From Gammaproteobacteria bacterium (GTDB taxonomy: Bacteria; Pseudomonadota; Gammaproteobacteria; Pseudomonadales; Pseudohongiellaceae), in NCBI GenBank assembly GCA_030832825.1, contig JAURIJ010000008.1:1-64000 (forward strand): a stretch of 64,000 nucleotides of DNA. The letters are read 5' to 3'. Below are positions 43,283-53,754 of the stretch, one piece after another (position 1 is the stretch's first letter; the number at the start of each line of letters is the position of its first letter). The notes under the pieces were generated by a model. It had not been told where the DNA came from. It made no database searches and saw nothing but the letters and a program-made list of their open reading frames with translations. A program made the translations under genes and the position numbers.

Positions 43283-46010
43283 GCCGATGGCGTCATCCCT
43301 GACGCAGCCCGCCACCCCCCCTGCCATCGTCATTGCCCCCCTGTGCGCAGACCTCGCGCTGCGCGAGGACCTGTTCGACCCGGCCGCCTTCCGCGAGCGT
43401 CTGCGCAACAGCACCCAGCCGGTGCCCTTGTTCAAGGAGGCGCTGGCACATGCCCGCCGCGTACTCGATGAACGTTACCGGGAAGACGCCGACATCGTGC
43501 AACTGGTCATCGGCCGCTCCTGGTTCATGGATGAACTGCTGCGCTGCGCGTGGGAGCGCTATGAATGGGGCAAGGCCGAGGACGTGAGCCTCCTGGCCGT
43601 GGGCGGCTATGGTCGCGGGGAACTGCATCCACATTCAGATATCGACCTGCTGCTGCTCACCCGCCACGACAACCACCAGGACTATCGCACCGCCATCAGC
43701 GGTTTCTTCACCTTTCTGTGGGACATCAATCTCGAGATCGGTCAGAGCGTGCGCTCCATCGCGCAGTGCCGTCAGGAGGCGCTCAAGGACATCACGGTTG
43801 CCACGAGCCTGATGGAGTCCCGCACCATCGTCGGCCCGCAGTGCCTGCGCGACGCCATGATCGCCCAGACCCAGGACAACGACGTCTGGCCCGCCAAGGC
43901 CTTCTTCAAGGCCAAGCGCGACGAGCAGATCGCCCGGCATGACAAGTATTACGACATCGACTACGCCCTGGAACCCAACGTCAAGGCGTCGCCCGGTGGC
44001 CTGCGCGACATTCAGACCATCGCCTGGATCGCCAAGCGCCATTACAAGGCAGACAATCTTGCCGACCTGGTGAGCCTGGGATTCCTGACCCCTTCGGAAT
44101 ACCAAGACCTGGCCAATGGCGAGCGAGTGCTGTGGAAGATCCGCTACGGCCTGCATCTGTTGGCCGGCCGCAAGGAGGATCGCTTGCTGTTCGACCGCCA
44201 GAGAGATCTGGCGCGGATGTTCGGCTACGAGGACGACGACAAGAGCCTGGCCATCGAGAAACTCATGCAGGAGTACTACCGCGCGGTAGCTACGCTGCGC
44301 GGCCTCAACGACGTGCTGCTGCAGCATTTCGATGAAGCCATCCTGCGCGCGGGCGAGCAGGAAGAGATCACAGTGATCAACAAGCGTTTCCAGATTCGCA
44401 ACAGCTACATCGAAGTGACCAATCCCGGCGTGTTCCGCCGCTTCCCCTTCGCGCTGCTGGAAATCTTCGTGCTGATGGCGCAGAACCCGCAGATCAAGGG
44501 CGTGCGTGCAGCCACCATTCGTCTGATCCGCGAGCACGGCGTGATGATCGACGAGAAGTACCGCAAGGACCTGCGCAACATCACCCTGTTCATGGAACTG
44601 CTGCGCTCCCCGCACGAACTAACCTCGCAGTTGCGCCGCATGTCGCGCTATGGCGTGCTCGGGCGCTACCTGCCCGAGTTCGGCGCCATCACGGGCAAGA
44701 TGCAGCACGACCTGTTCCATATCTACACCGTGGACGCGCACACCCTGCAAGTGGTGGAGAACATGCGCCGCTTCCGTTACCCGGGCGCGGAAGAGAACTT
44801 CCCCATCGCGGCGCACATCGTCAAGCGCCTGCCCAAGGTCGAACTGCTGTACATCGCCGGCCTCTATCACGACATCGCCAAGGGGCGCGGGGGCGATCAC
44901 TCCACGCTGGGCATGGTCGACGGCGCGGAATTCTGTCGCCTGCATCATCTGAGCGCCTGGGACACCAAGCTGGTGTCCTGGCTCATCAGCAAGCATCTGC
45001 TGATGTCGATGACGGCCCAGCGCATGGACATCGCCGATCCGGAAGTTATCCAGCAATTCGCGCTGGCGGTGGGCGACAAGCTGCACCTGGATTATCTGTA
45101 CTGCATGACGGTGGCGGACATCTGTGCCACCAACCCAAATCTGTGGAACACCTGGCGCGCTTCGCTGCTGCGCCAGCTGTACCTGAGCACCAAGCGGGCC
45201 CTGCGCCGCGGTCTGGAGAACCCCATCGACCGCGCCGACCGCGTCAAGGACAAGCAGCAAAGCGCAATCTTGAAACTCACTGATCGCGGGCTCAGCCGCC
45301 AGCAGATCAAGCACATCTGGGCGAATGTCGATGACGAGTACTTCGTGCGCGAGTCCACCGCGAACATCGCCTGGCACACCGAAGCCATTGCGCGCGGCGA
45401 GGGTCAGGAGACACTGATTCTGGTGGACGATGTCAGCGAGTCCCCCAACGAGGGTGGCACGCAGATCTTCATCTACACGGTGAACCGCAACCACCTGTTC
45501 GCCAGCACTGCCTCCGCCATGGAGAAGCTCGGGCTCAACATCATGGATGCGCGCATCTTCACCTCGGCCAAGAACTACTGCATGAACACCTTCACGGTGC
45601 TGGAAAGCGACGGCACGGCGGTCAGCAATGATCCGAAGCGACGCCAGCAGATCATCAGCCTGATCGACGAGTATCTCCAGGACCCGAGTCAGCACCTGAA
45701 GGCCTCGACCAAGCGCATCGACCGCAAGCTCAAGCACTTCAGCCGTCATGTGGAAACCGAAGTTATCAATGCCGATGACAAGCCGTGGACAACGCTGGAG
45801 ATCAGCTGCATCGACCAGCCCGGTATCCTGGCGTCCATCGGCAAGATCTTCGCCGATCACAAGATCCAGTTGCAGAATGCCCGCATCGCCACGCTGGGCG
45901 AGCGCGTGGAAGACTTGTTCTTCATACTCGATGCCGACAACCGCAAGATCACCGAGCCGGAGCTGATCGAGAAACTGCAGAACGACATCCGGCAGGAACT
46001 GGGCGACTGA
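43269..46010 (+). CDS. glnD: PII uridylyltransferase/uridylyl-removing enzyme GlnD
   Basis: GlnD uridylylates PII proteins under nitrogen limitation and removes UMP when glutamine is high. The 913-residue product has the nucleotidyltransferase motif VGGYGRGELHPHSDIDLLLL at residues 111-130, the HD hydrolase motif GLYHDIAKGRGGDHS near residue 537, and two C-terminal ACT domains (FIYTVNRNHLFAST, EISCIDQPGILASIGKIF) that bind glutamine. Both active sites look intact, so both activities are expected. An ATG at 43287 is an alternative start outside the map overlap. Confidence 0.98.
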   Translation: MNTSEPMASSLTQPATPPAIVIAPLCADLALREDLFDPAAFRERLRNSTQPVPLFKEALAHARRVLDERYREDADIVQLVIGRSWFMDELLRCAWERYEWGKAEDVSLLAVGGYGRGELHPHSDIDLLLLTRHDNHQDYRTAISGFFTFLWDINLEIGQSVRSIAQCRQEALKDITVATSLMESRTIVGPQCLRDAMIAQTQDNDVWPAKAFFKAKRDEQIARHDKYYDIDYALEPNVKASPGGLRDIQTIAWIAKRHYKADNLADLVSLGFLTPSEYQDLANGERVLWKIRYGLHLLAGRKEDRLLFDRQRDLARMFGYEDDDKSLAIEKLMQEYYRAVATLRGLNDVLLQHFDEAILRAGEQEEITVINKRFQIRNSYIEVTNPGVFRRFPFALLEIFVLMAQNPQIKGVRAATIRLIREHGVMIDEKYRKDLRNITLFMELLRSPHELTSQLRRMSRYGVLGRYLPEFGAITGKMQHDLFHIYTVDAHTLQVVENMRRFRYPGAEENFPIAAHIVKRLPKVELLYIAGLYHDIAKGRGGDHSTLGMVDGAEFCRLHHLSAWDTKLVSWLISKHLLMSMTAQRMDIADPEVIQQFALAVGDKLHLDYLYCMTVADICATNPNLWNTWRASLLRQLYLSTKRALRRGLENPIDRADRVKDKQQSAILKLTDRGLSRQQIKHIWANVDDEYFVRESTANIAWHTEAIARGEGQETLILVDDVSESPNEGGTQIFIYTVNRNHLFASTASAMEKLGLNIMDARIFTSAKNYCMNTFTVLESDGTAVSNDPKRRQQIISLIDEYLQDPSQHLKASTKRIDRKLKHFSRHVETEVINADDKPWTTLEISCIDQPGILASIGKIFADHKIQLQNARIATLGERVEDLFFILDADNRKITEPELIEKLQNDIRQELGD

Positions 46011-46013
46011 ACC

Positions 46014-46364
46014 ATGCTGACGCTTTATGGCATCGCCAATTGCGACACCATCCGCAAGACGCGGCACTGGCTCGACGCCCATGGCGTCGCGTATCACTTT
46101 CACGATTACCGCAAGGACGGCATCGACGCCGCGTTGTGCGCCACCCTGCTGCAGGCTCTGCCGCTGGCGACCCTGATCAATACGCGTGGCACCACCTGGC
46201 GCGCATTGCCGGAAGAAACGCGACTGGCGCTCTCGATGGTGACCGCCCCTGCACTCATGCAGTCTGCGCCAGCGCTGATCCGTCGCCCGTTGCTGCAGAC
46301 ACGCACGGGGTGGCTGAGTTCAGCCGACCCGAGCGTGCTCGCCACCCTGCTCGAGCATTCCTGA
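46014..46364 (+). CDS. ArsC/Spx family protein (YffB-like)
   Basis: A 116-residue thioredoxin-fold protein of the ArsC/Spx superfamily. It has the single N-terminal cysteine of the YffB type (LYGIANCDTIRKTRHWL, C10) rather than a CXXC pair, followed by HDYRKDG and LINTRGTTWRALPE, and ends with RRPLLQT. YffB of Pseudomonas is structurally known but its physiological role is unclear; arsenate reduction should not be assumed. It starts 3 bases after the glnD stop and precedes dapD, an association seen widely in Pseudomonas relatives. Confidence 0.92.
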   Translation: MLTLYGIANCDTIRKTRHWLDAHGVAYHFHDYRKDGIDAALCATLLQALPLATLINTRGTTWRALPEETRLALSMVTAPALMQSAPALIRRPLLQTRTGWLSSADPSVLATLLEHS

Positions 46365-46395
46365 TTCACGCAAGCATCCCACAGAGGTTTCAGAC

Positions 46396-47427
46396 ATGAC
46401 GTCATCCCTTACCCTGCACAGCCTGGGCATCGGTCTCGGCACTCGCAACAGTCGCGGAGAGATCATCGAGGTGTACTATCCCATCGTGCTGCGTGAGCCA
46501 GACCCCGCCTTCGCGGCGGCCGTGGCAGCAGCGAGCGCCTACGCGGGCGCCAATGCCGCCTGCGCGCTGGCACCTGCCGCGGCATCCTCTCTCGTGCCGC
46601 TGGCACCTCAGAGCGTGCAGGACACACTGCGTGCGCTGACGGCAGCGCGCCAGGATCTCACCGTGATGTTCATCGCACAGGATTCGGCCCCGGCGTCCAT
46701 CCCCGAGGTCTATCTCAAGCTGCATCTGTTGTCGCACCGCCTGCACAAGCCGCATTCGCTGAATCTGACAGGGGCCTTCGGGGTGCTGCAGAATCTGGCC
46801 TGGACGAACCAAGGGGCGATCGATCTGGCCGACCTGCCGGCGCGTCAACTGCAAGCGCGACTGCAGGGGGAATTGCTGGAAGTCATGTCGGTGGACAAGT
46901 TCCCGAAGATGAGCAACTACGTGGTGCCCAAGGGTGTGCGGATCGCACACACGGCACGAGTGCGGCTGGGAGCCTACATTGGAGAAGGCACCACGATCAT
47001 GCATGAGGGTTTCGTCAACTTCAACGCGGGCACGGAAGGCCCCGCGATGGTGGAAGGCCGCATTTCGGCGGGCGTCATGGTCGGCCCCGGCAGCGACCTG
47101 GGCGGCGGTTGCAGCACCATGGGCACCCTCTCCGGTGGCGGCACGGAGGTCATCTCCATCGGCCGTGACTGCCTCATCGGCGCCAACGCCGGTCTGGGTT
47201 TCCCGTTGGGCGATCGCTGCATCGTTGAAGCGGGCCTTTATGTGACAGCCGGCACCAAGGTCCTGCTGCTGGACAAGGACAACCACGTGTTCGGCACCCG
47301 CAAGGCACGCGAACTGTCAGGCAAGTCTGACCTGCTGTTCCGCCGCAACTCAGTGACTGGCGCCGTGGAGTGCAAAGTGAACAAGACGGCGATTGCACTG
47401 AACGAAGAACTTCACTCGCACAATTGA
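46396..47427 (+). CDS. dapD: 2,3,4,5-tetrahydropyridine-2,6-dicarboxylate N-succinyltransferase
   Basis: DapD succinylates tetrahydrodipicolinate in the succinylase branch of diaminopimelate and lysine synthesis. The 343-residue protein is the long DapD form known from Pseudomonas rather than the 274-residue E. coli form: an N-terminal alpha/beta domain followed by a left-handed beta-helix with hexapeptide repeats (VRLGAYIGEGTTIMHEG, VMVGPGSDLGGGCSTMG, LIGANAGLG). It lies upstream of dapE with a 32-base gap; dapC, the enzyme between the two steps, is not in this cluster. Confidence 0.96.
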   Translation: MTSSLTLHSLGIGLGTRNSRGEIIEVYYPIVLREPDPAFAAAVAAASAYAGANAACALAPAAASSLVPLAPQSVQDTLRALTAARQDLTVMFIAQDSAPASIPEVYLKLHLLSHRLHKPHSLNLTGAFGVLQNLAWTNQGAIDLADLPARQLQARLQGELLEVMSVDKFPKMSNYVVPKGVRIAHTARVRLGAYIGEGTTIMHEGFVNFNAGTEGPAMVEGRISAGVMVGPGSDLGGGCSTMGTLSGGGTEVISIGRDCLIGANAGLGFPLGDRCIVEAGLYVTAGTKVLLLDKDNHVFGTRKARELSGKSDLLFRRNSVTGAVECKVNKTAIALNEELHSHN

Positions 47428-47450
47428 GCAGGCTGCCTACGTCTGCATAA

Positions 47451-49255
<1,805 letters not shown>

Positions 49256-49266
49256 GAGGGCATCCG

Positions 49267-50082
49267 TCAGGCCTGCAGCGAGAAGTGGACGAAGAGAAGT
49301 CCGACGCCCATCAACACGCGATAGATCACGAAGGGCAGGAAGCCCATGCGCTCGATCAGCTTCAGGAAATAGTGAATGCAGGAGAACGACACGAGAGCGG
49401 AAAGAAGCACCGCATAAGCGAGCACACCCCACTGTGCCTGGGCCTCATCCTGCAGCAGTTCACCACCCTTGAGCAGACCGCTGGCCGCAATGATGGGAAT
49501 GGCCAGCAGGAACGAGAAGCGTGCGGCCGCCTTGCGGTCTAGCCCGCAGGCCAGCGCCGCCGTCATCGTGACACCGGAACGCGACGTGCCTGGAATCAGC
49601 GCCAGCACCTGTGCGAAACCGACTATCAGCGTGGTGCGCAGCGTGAGCTGCTCGATGCCCACACGCACAAGAGGCCGATTGTCCGACCACCACAACAGGA
49701 TACCGAAGAATATGGACGTGAAAGCGATCAACAGCATGTTGCGCGCGTAGAGTTCGATCAAGTCGGCAAGCAGCAGACCGGCGATACCGGCCGGGATTGT
49801 GCCGGCCACCACGAACCACGCGAGGCGGGCATCGGGTGACATGGCCCCTCCTCGAAGCGATAGCTGCCACGCCTGAAAGAGTCGCAGCAGATCGGTGCGG
49901 AAATAGGTGAGCACGGCCAGCAGACTGCCGATGTGCACGGCCACGTCGAACACCAGCCCCTGATCGGGCCAGCCGAGCAACTCCTTCGGCAGCAAGATGT
50001 GAGCGGAGCTGGAGATGGGAAGGTATTCCGTCAAGCCTTGCAGGAAGGCGAGAAAGCTTATCTGGAAATAATCGAGTTCCAT
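49267..50082 (-). CDS. uppP: Undecaprenyl-diphosphatase UppP (BacA)
   Basis: UppP removes a phosphate from undecaprenyl diphosphate on the periplasmic side, recycling the lipid carrier and giving bacitracin resistance. The 271-residue polytopic protein has the N-terminal AFLQGLTEYLPISSSAHILL (with the active-site glutamate and serines), the central PGTSRSGVTMTAALACGLDR motif and about eight hydrophobic segments. The ATG at 50082 directly follows the tsaB stop codon. Confidence 0.97.
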   Translation of the reverse strand: MELDYFQISFLAFLQGLTEYLPISSSAHILLPKELLGWPDQGLVFDVAVHIGSLLAVLTYFRTDLLRLFQAWQLSLRGGAMSPDARLAWFVVAGTIPAGIAGLLLADLIELYARNMLLIAFTSIFFGILLWWSDNRPLVRVGIEQLTLRTTLIVGFAQVLALIPGTSRSGVTMTAALACGLDRKAAARFSFLLAIPIIAASGLLKGGELLQDEAQAQWGVLAYAVLLSALVSFSCIHYFLKLIERMGFLPFVIYRVLMGVGLLFVHFSLQA

Positions 50083-50083
50083 A

Positions 50084-50740
50084 TCAGGCCTGATAACCCA
50101 TTTGATCCTTGAGGTAGATGGGGAGCACGGCAGAGGCTGCCACACCCTGTTCGCCGCGACGTGCATGCGCGAGCGCGACGGCCGCCAGTGCCACGGCCTC
50201 GCTGCTGCAATCGATCAGCAAATGCTGTGTATCAGGCAATGCGGGACACAGGGCCCATCCATCACCCACCGCGACACCCGGACCCTCGAAGCGCAGCTCC
50301 TCGGGCTTGCAGACTCTCTCGGCCCCCAAGAGCACGGGGCAGTCGTCCTGGATCGCATAGGACGCGGCATAGACTTCGTCTTCGCGCGCCTGCAGACAGA
50401 CATTGAACATTGCGCCTGAATGTGCGAAGTGCGCCCGCATGGCCATCACAGCCAGTGATGAAATGCAGAACACGGGGACACTCGTGGCGAATGACAAACC
50501 CTGCACGACGCCCGCGCCAATGCGCAGTCCAGTGAAAGATCCCGGCCCGATCACCAGAGCGAATGCATCCAGTTCGCGCACACTGATGTGGTGCTCGTCC
50601 AGCAGACCCTGAATCATGGGTAGCAGTTCTCGAGCATGCTGTCGTGGCTCGGCGCTGCTGCGTGAAGAAATCAGTGAATCTGCTGTCAGGGCAACGGTGC
50701 AAAGCGCATGGGAGGTGTCGATGGCAAGAATGCGTTTCAT
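50084..50740 (-). CDS. tsaB: tRNA threonylcarbamoyladenosine biosynthesis protein TsaB
   Basis: TsaB is the scaffold partner of TsaD and TsaE in making t6A37 of ANN-decoding tRNAs. The 218-residue product has the ASKHA-fold N-terminus ILAIDTSHALCTVAL, QHARELLPMIQGLL, FALVIGPGSFTGLRIGAGVVQGLSFA and a less conserved C-terminus. The start codon has no SD, and a TATACT box ends seven bases upstream, so the mRNA may be leaderless. The adjacent algP-like gene ends with a strong terminator, so tsaB has its own promoter. Confidence 0.96.
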   Translation of the reverse strand: MKRILAIDTSHALCTVALTADSLISSRSSAEPRQHARELLPMIQGLLDEHHISVRELDAFALVIGPGSFTGLRIGAGVVQGLSFATSVPVFCISSLAVMAMRAHFAHSGAMFNVCLQAREDEVYAASYAIQDDCPVLLGAERVCKPEELRFEGPGVAVGDGWALCPALPDTQHLLIDCSSEAVALAAVALAHARRGEQGVAASAVLPIYLKDQMGYQA

Positions 50741-50746
50741 GCGGAA

Positions 50747-50752
50747 AGTATA
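50747..50752 (-). promoter_or_regulatory. -10 element of a probable leaderless tsaB promoter
   Basis: Minus-strand TATACT (five of six matches) ends 6 bases before the tsaB ATG, so transcription would start at or within about one base of the start codon. No SD-like sequence lies between them. No good -35 is seen 16-18 bases upstream, where the algP-like terminator lies. Confidence 0.5.
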
Positions 50753-50763
50753 CCGGACGCAAT

Positions 50764-50799
50764 TAAAAATCCCTCAGCGCTTTTCAGCACTGAGGGATT
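50764..50799 (-). terminator. Terminator of the algP-like gene
   Basis: On the minus strand AATCCCTCAGTGCT-GAAA-AGCGCTGAGGGATT forms a 14-bp stem with one U-G pair and a GAAA tetraloop, followed by a run of T. It lies 32 bases after the algP-like stop codon and 24 bases before the tsaB start, separating the two transcripts. Confidence 0.9.
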
Positions 50800-50831
50800 G
50801 GATTGGCTCACCACCTTGCTGGTGTCGGCAA

Positions 50832-51851
50832 TCAACCAGCAGCGGGCGCTGGTGTCGCAGCGGGTGCTGGTGCGGCGGCTTTCTTAGCAGCGGGCTTGGG
50901 CGCTGCAGGCTTGGCAGCAGGAGCGGCCTTGCTTGTTGCGGGTGCCTTGGCTGCAGGCTTCGCTGCGCTTTTCGCGGGCGCTGCCTTCTTCACGGCGGCC
51001 TTGGCAGGTGCTGCAGCCTTCTTCGCCGGAGCTGCTTTCTTCGCAGGGGCCTTCACTACAGGCTTCGCCGCGCCTTTCGCGGGCACTGCCTTCTTCGCAG
51101 CCGCCTTCGCAGGTGCTGCTGCCTTTTTCGCAAGGACTTTGCCTTTCACGGCAGCAGTGACTTTCGCGGCCACTTTCTTTGCAGCAGTCTTCACTACCTT
51201 GACGACTTTCTTCGAGGCTGCTTTCGCTTTCACCGCTGCGCGGCGCGCTGCCGCCTTCTCCTTGATCGCGAGTTTCTTCGCGGCTGTGCGTGCCTTAAGC
51301 AGCGCGCGCTTGGCGGCGATACGCTCACGCGCAATGCGCTTCTTCGCAGCGGCCTTCGCTTTCGCGGCGGCCTTCTGTGCGGCGGCTTTCGCTTTCACCG
51401 CCGCTTTCGTGGCGGCGATCTTGCGCTTGAGTTCTTCTTTCTTGGTGCGAGCGGCTTCCTTGATGGCATCCGCCTTCGCGCGCTTCTTCTTCCAGGCAGC
51501 GGCAAATGCCTTCACGGCTTTGGCAAGATCTGCCTCTGCCTTGGCAGCGATGGCTGCCTTGCGGGCTTCTGCGCTGGCCTTGAGTTGAGCGGCTGTCTGA
51601 GCGGCCTGGAGCTTGACTGCAGAGGCACGTGCCTTGGCAGCTGTGGGCTTGCTTGTTGCGGTGGAGTTCTTGGAAGCTTTAGTTTTAGCAGAAGCGGCCT
51701 TGCCTTTTGCTGCGGCAACGGGCTTGGCTTTCGTGACTGCAGCCTTGGTCAGTTTTGTCGCTGCTGATGAAACTTTTGCTGGAGCAGCAGCAGCGGTTTT
51801 CTTCACGGCCGATTTGGCAGGCGCCTTCTTTGTCGCTTTAACTTTAGCCAT
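50832..51851 (-). CDS. AlgP-like Lys/Ala/Pro-rich histone H1-like protein
   Basis: A 339-residue, strongly basic, low-complexity protein dominated by Ala and Lys, with almost no aromatic residues (one Phe and one Trp, FAAAWKKK near residue 118). Residues 80-215 look helical and charged; residues 240-339 are KAAPAK/KPAA repeats. This matches AlgP (AlgR3) of Pseudomonas, a histone H1-like protein once linked to alginate regulation, and is likely to bind nucleic acid. The role is inferred from composition only. In Pseudomonas algP lies elsewhere, near algQ; here it sits between adk and tsaB. A strong terminator follows, and paired inverted repeats precede it. Confidence 0.8.
   Translation of the reverse strand: MAKVKATKKAPAKSAVKKTAAAAPAKVSSAATKLTKAAVTKAKPVAAAKGKAASAKTKASKNSTATSKPTAAKARASAVKLQAAQTAAQLKASAEARKAAIAAKAEADLAKAVKAFAAAWKKKRAKADAIKEAARTKKEELKRKIAATKAAVKAKAAAQKAAAKAKAAAKKRIARERIAAKRALLKARTAAKKLAIKEKAAARRAAVKAKAASKKVVKVVKTAAKKVAAKVTAAVKGKVLAKKAAAPAKAAAKKAVPAKGAAKPVVKAPAKKAAPAKKAAAPAKAAVKKAAPAKSAAKPAAKAPATSKAAPAAKPAAPKPAAKKAAAPAPAATPAPAAG
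50937..51128 (-). repeat. Imperfect tandem duplication within the algP-like gene
   Basis: Residues 242-270 (KKAAAPAKAAAKKAVPAKG and on to KAPA) and 277-305 (KKAAAPAKAAVKKAAPAKS and on to KAPA) are near-identical 29-residue units at a 35-residue (105-base) period, separated by KKAAPA. In DNA the copies are 51042-51128 and 50937-51023. The copies differ at five residues, so the duplication is not brand new, but it could still change length by slippage or recombination. Confidence 0.85.
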
Positions 51852-51932
51852 ACTGATATCTCTCCAAATATGTGGAACAAAACCACTTTAATTTCTTCAA
51901 CAGAGGCCATGCCTTGTTTGAGCGGCACCATA

Positions 51933-51989
51933 GCACAAAAAAATTGTGCATACAGCATGCGTCGTTTCATTAGTTGAAAAAAATCAACT
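51933..51989. repeat. Two A-tract inverted repeats upstream of the algP-like gene
   Basis: GCACAA-A5-TTGTGC (51933-51949) and AGTTGA-A6-TCAACT (51972-51989). Both are 6-bp perfect inverted repeats around an A tract, with centres about 39-40 bases apart, in an AT-rich stretch 80-140 bases upstream of the algP-like start. They could be operator sites, a curved promoter region, or hairpins. The first lies just upstream of a weak -10-like TATGGT on the minus strand. Confidence 0.6.
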
Positions 51990-52063
51990 TATTTCCGTAT
52001 TCTTTTTTTCGAGAATTTCGAATTCGTGTCTGACGAGATCAGTGCGGGAAAGTCGCGGGGAAA

Positions 52064-52107
52064 CACTGCAGTGCAACAGGAGTGTCAGCCGTGCACTGAC
52101 ACTCCTG
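52064..52107 (-). terminator. adk 3' hairpins lacking a U tract
   Basis: A perfect 12-bp stem, CAGGAGTGTCAG/CTGACACTCCTG (52077-52107, seven-base loop), starts 9 bases after the adk stop, followed on the minus strand by the palindrome CACTGCAGTG (52064-52073). The U run expected of an intrinsic terminator is missing, so it may stabilise the 3' end, block exonucleases or need Rho. Confidence 0.5.
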
Positions 52108-52115
52108 AAGCAGCA

Positions 52116-52803
<688 letters not shown>

Positions 52804-52911
52804 ACAAACTTGCCAATGAAAAAATCGTGGCGACTCCAAGCGCTCGACCTTACACCAAAGGCAAGGATCGAAACAAGAAAGGAGCAGCGCTGAATCCTGA
52901 GCATCCTGCAG

Positions 52912-53754
52912 TCACTCGCTGCGCTGCGTTGTCTTCACTTCATCCCAAAGCGCGTCAAGCTCGCCCAGAGTCAATGCAGGCAGTGACAGCGAGCGCGCCT
53001 GGGCGAGCGTCTCCATCGCACGAAAGCGCTGTTCGAACTTGCGATTGGCAGCACGCAGTGCCGACTCGGAATCAATGTCCAGATGTCGCGCGAGATTGAC
53101 GCAGCTGAACAGCACATCGCCGAATTCATCCTGCAACGCCTGGGCGTCTGCAGTGGCCATCGCGGCCTCGAGTTCGGCAATCTCTTCGCGCAATCGCGCC
53201 AGCACGGGCGCAGCCTCCTGCCAATCGAATCCCAGCGAACCGGCGCGCCGCTGCAGCTTGCGTGCGCGCTCCAGTGCGGGCAGCGCCGCGGGCACATCGT
53301 CCAGCACACTGGGCAGGACACCGACCGCAGAACGCGCCGCTTTCACCTGACGTTCAAGATTCTTGATCTCTTCCCAGCGAATCGCGACGGTCTCTGCGTC
53401 CAGTGCAAGCTCTGAGCTGCCGAAACTGGCAAGCGTGCCATCAGGAAATACATGGGGATGACGATGCAGCAGCTTAGAGCTGATGGCTGCGGCCACATCA
53501 TGGAAATCGAACTGCCCCTGTTCGCTCGCGATCTGCGCATAGAACACGACCTGGAACAGCAGATCGCCCAGTTCATCACGCAACTGGGCAGCATCCTCGC
53601 GTTCGACGGCATCGATGACCTCGTAGACTTCCTCAAGCGTGTAGCCCGTCAAGGTCTTCAAGGTCTGCTTGCGATCCCAGTCGCAGCCATGCGCGCTGTC
53701 GCGCAGATGGCGGATGATGGTGAGCAACTGCTGCATGGACGCGTCACTGTTCAC
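52912..53754 (-). CDS. mazG: Nucleoside triphosphate pyrophosphohydrolase MazG
   Basis: MazG hydrolyses (d)NTPs to monophosphates and in E. coli lowers ppGpp. The 280-residue product has two MazG domains with Mg2+-binding EExxE and ExxD motifs: LEEVYEVIDAVE with LRDELGDLLFQVVF in the first and LREEIAELEAAM with LQDEFGDVLFSCVN in the second, plus PHVFPDGT between them. Its start overlaps the relA stop by 11 bases, so the ppGpp synthetase and its counter-enzyme are translationally coupled, as in E. coli. Confidence 0.97.
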   Translation of the reverse strand: MNSDASMQQLLTIIRHLRDSAHGCDWDRKQTLKTLTGYTLEEVYEVIDAVEREDAAQLRDELGDLLFQVVFYAQIASEQGQFDFHDVAAAISSKLLHRHPHVFPDGTLASFGSSELALDAETVAIRWEEIKNLERQVKAARSAVGVLPSVLDDVPAALPALERARKLQRRAGSLGFDWQEAAPVLARLREEIAELEAAMATADAQALQDEFGDVLFSCVNLARHLDIDSESALRAANRKFEQRFRAMETLAQARSLSLPALTLGELDALWDEVKTTQRSE

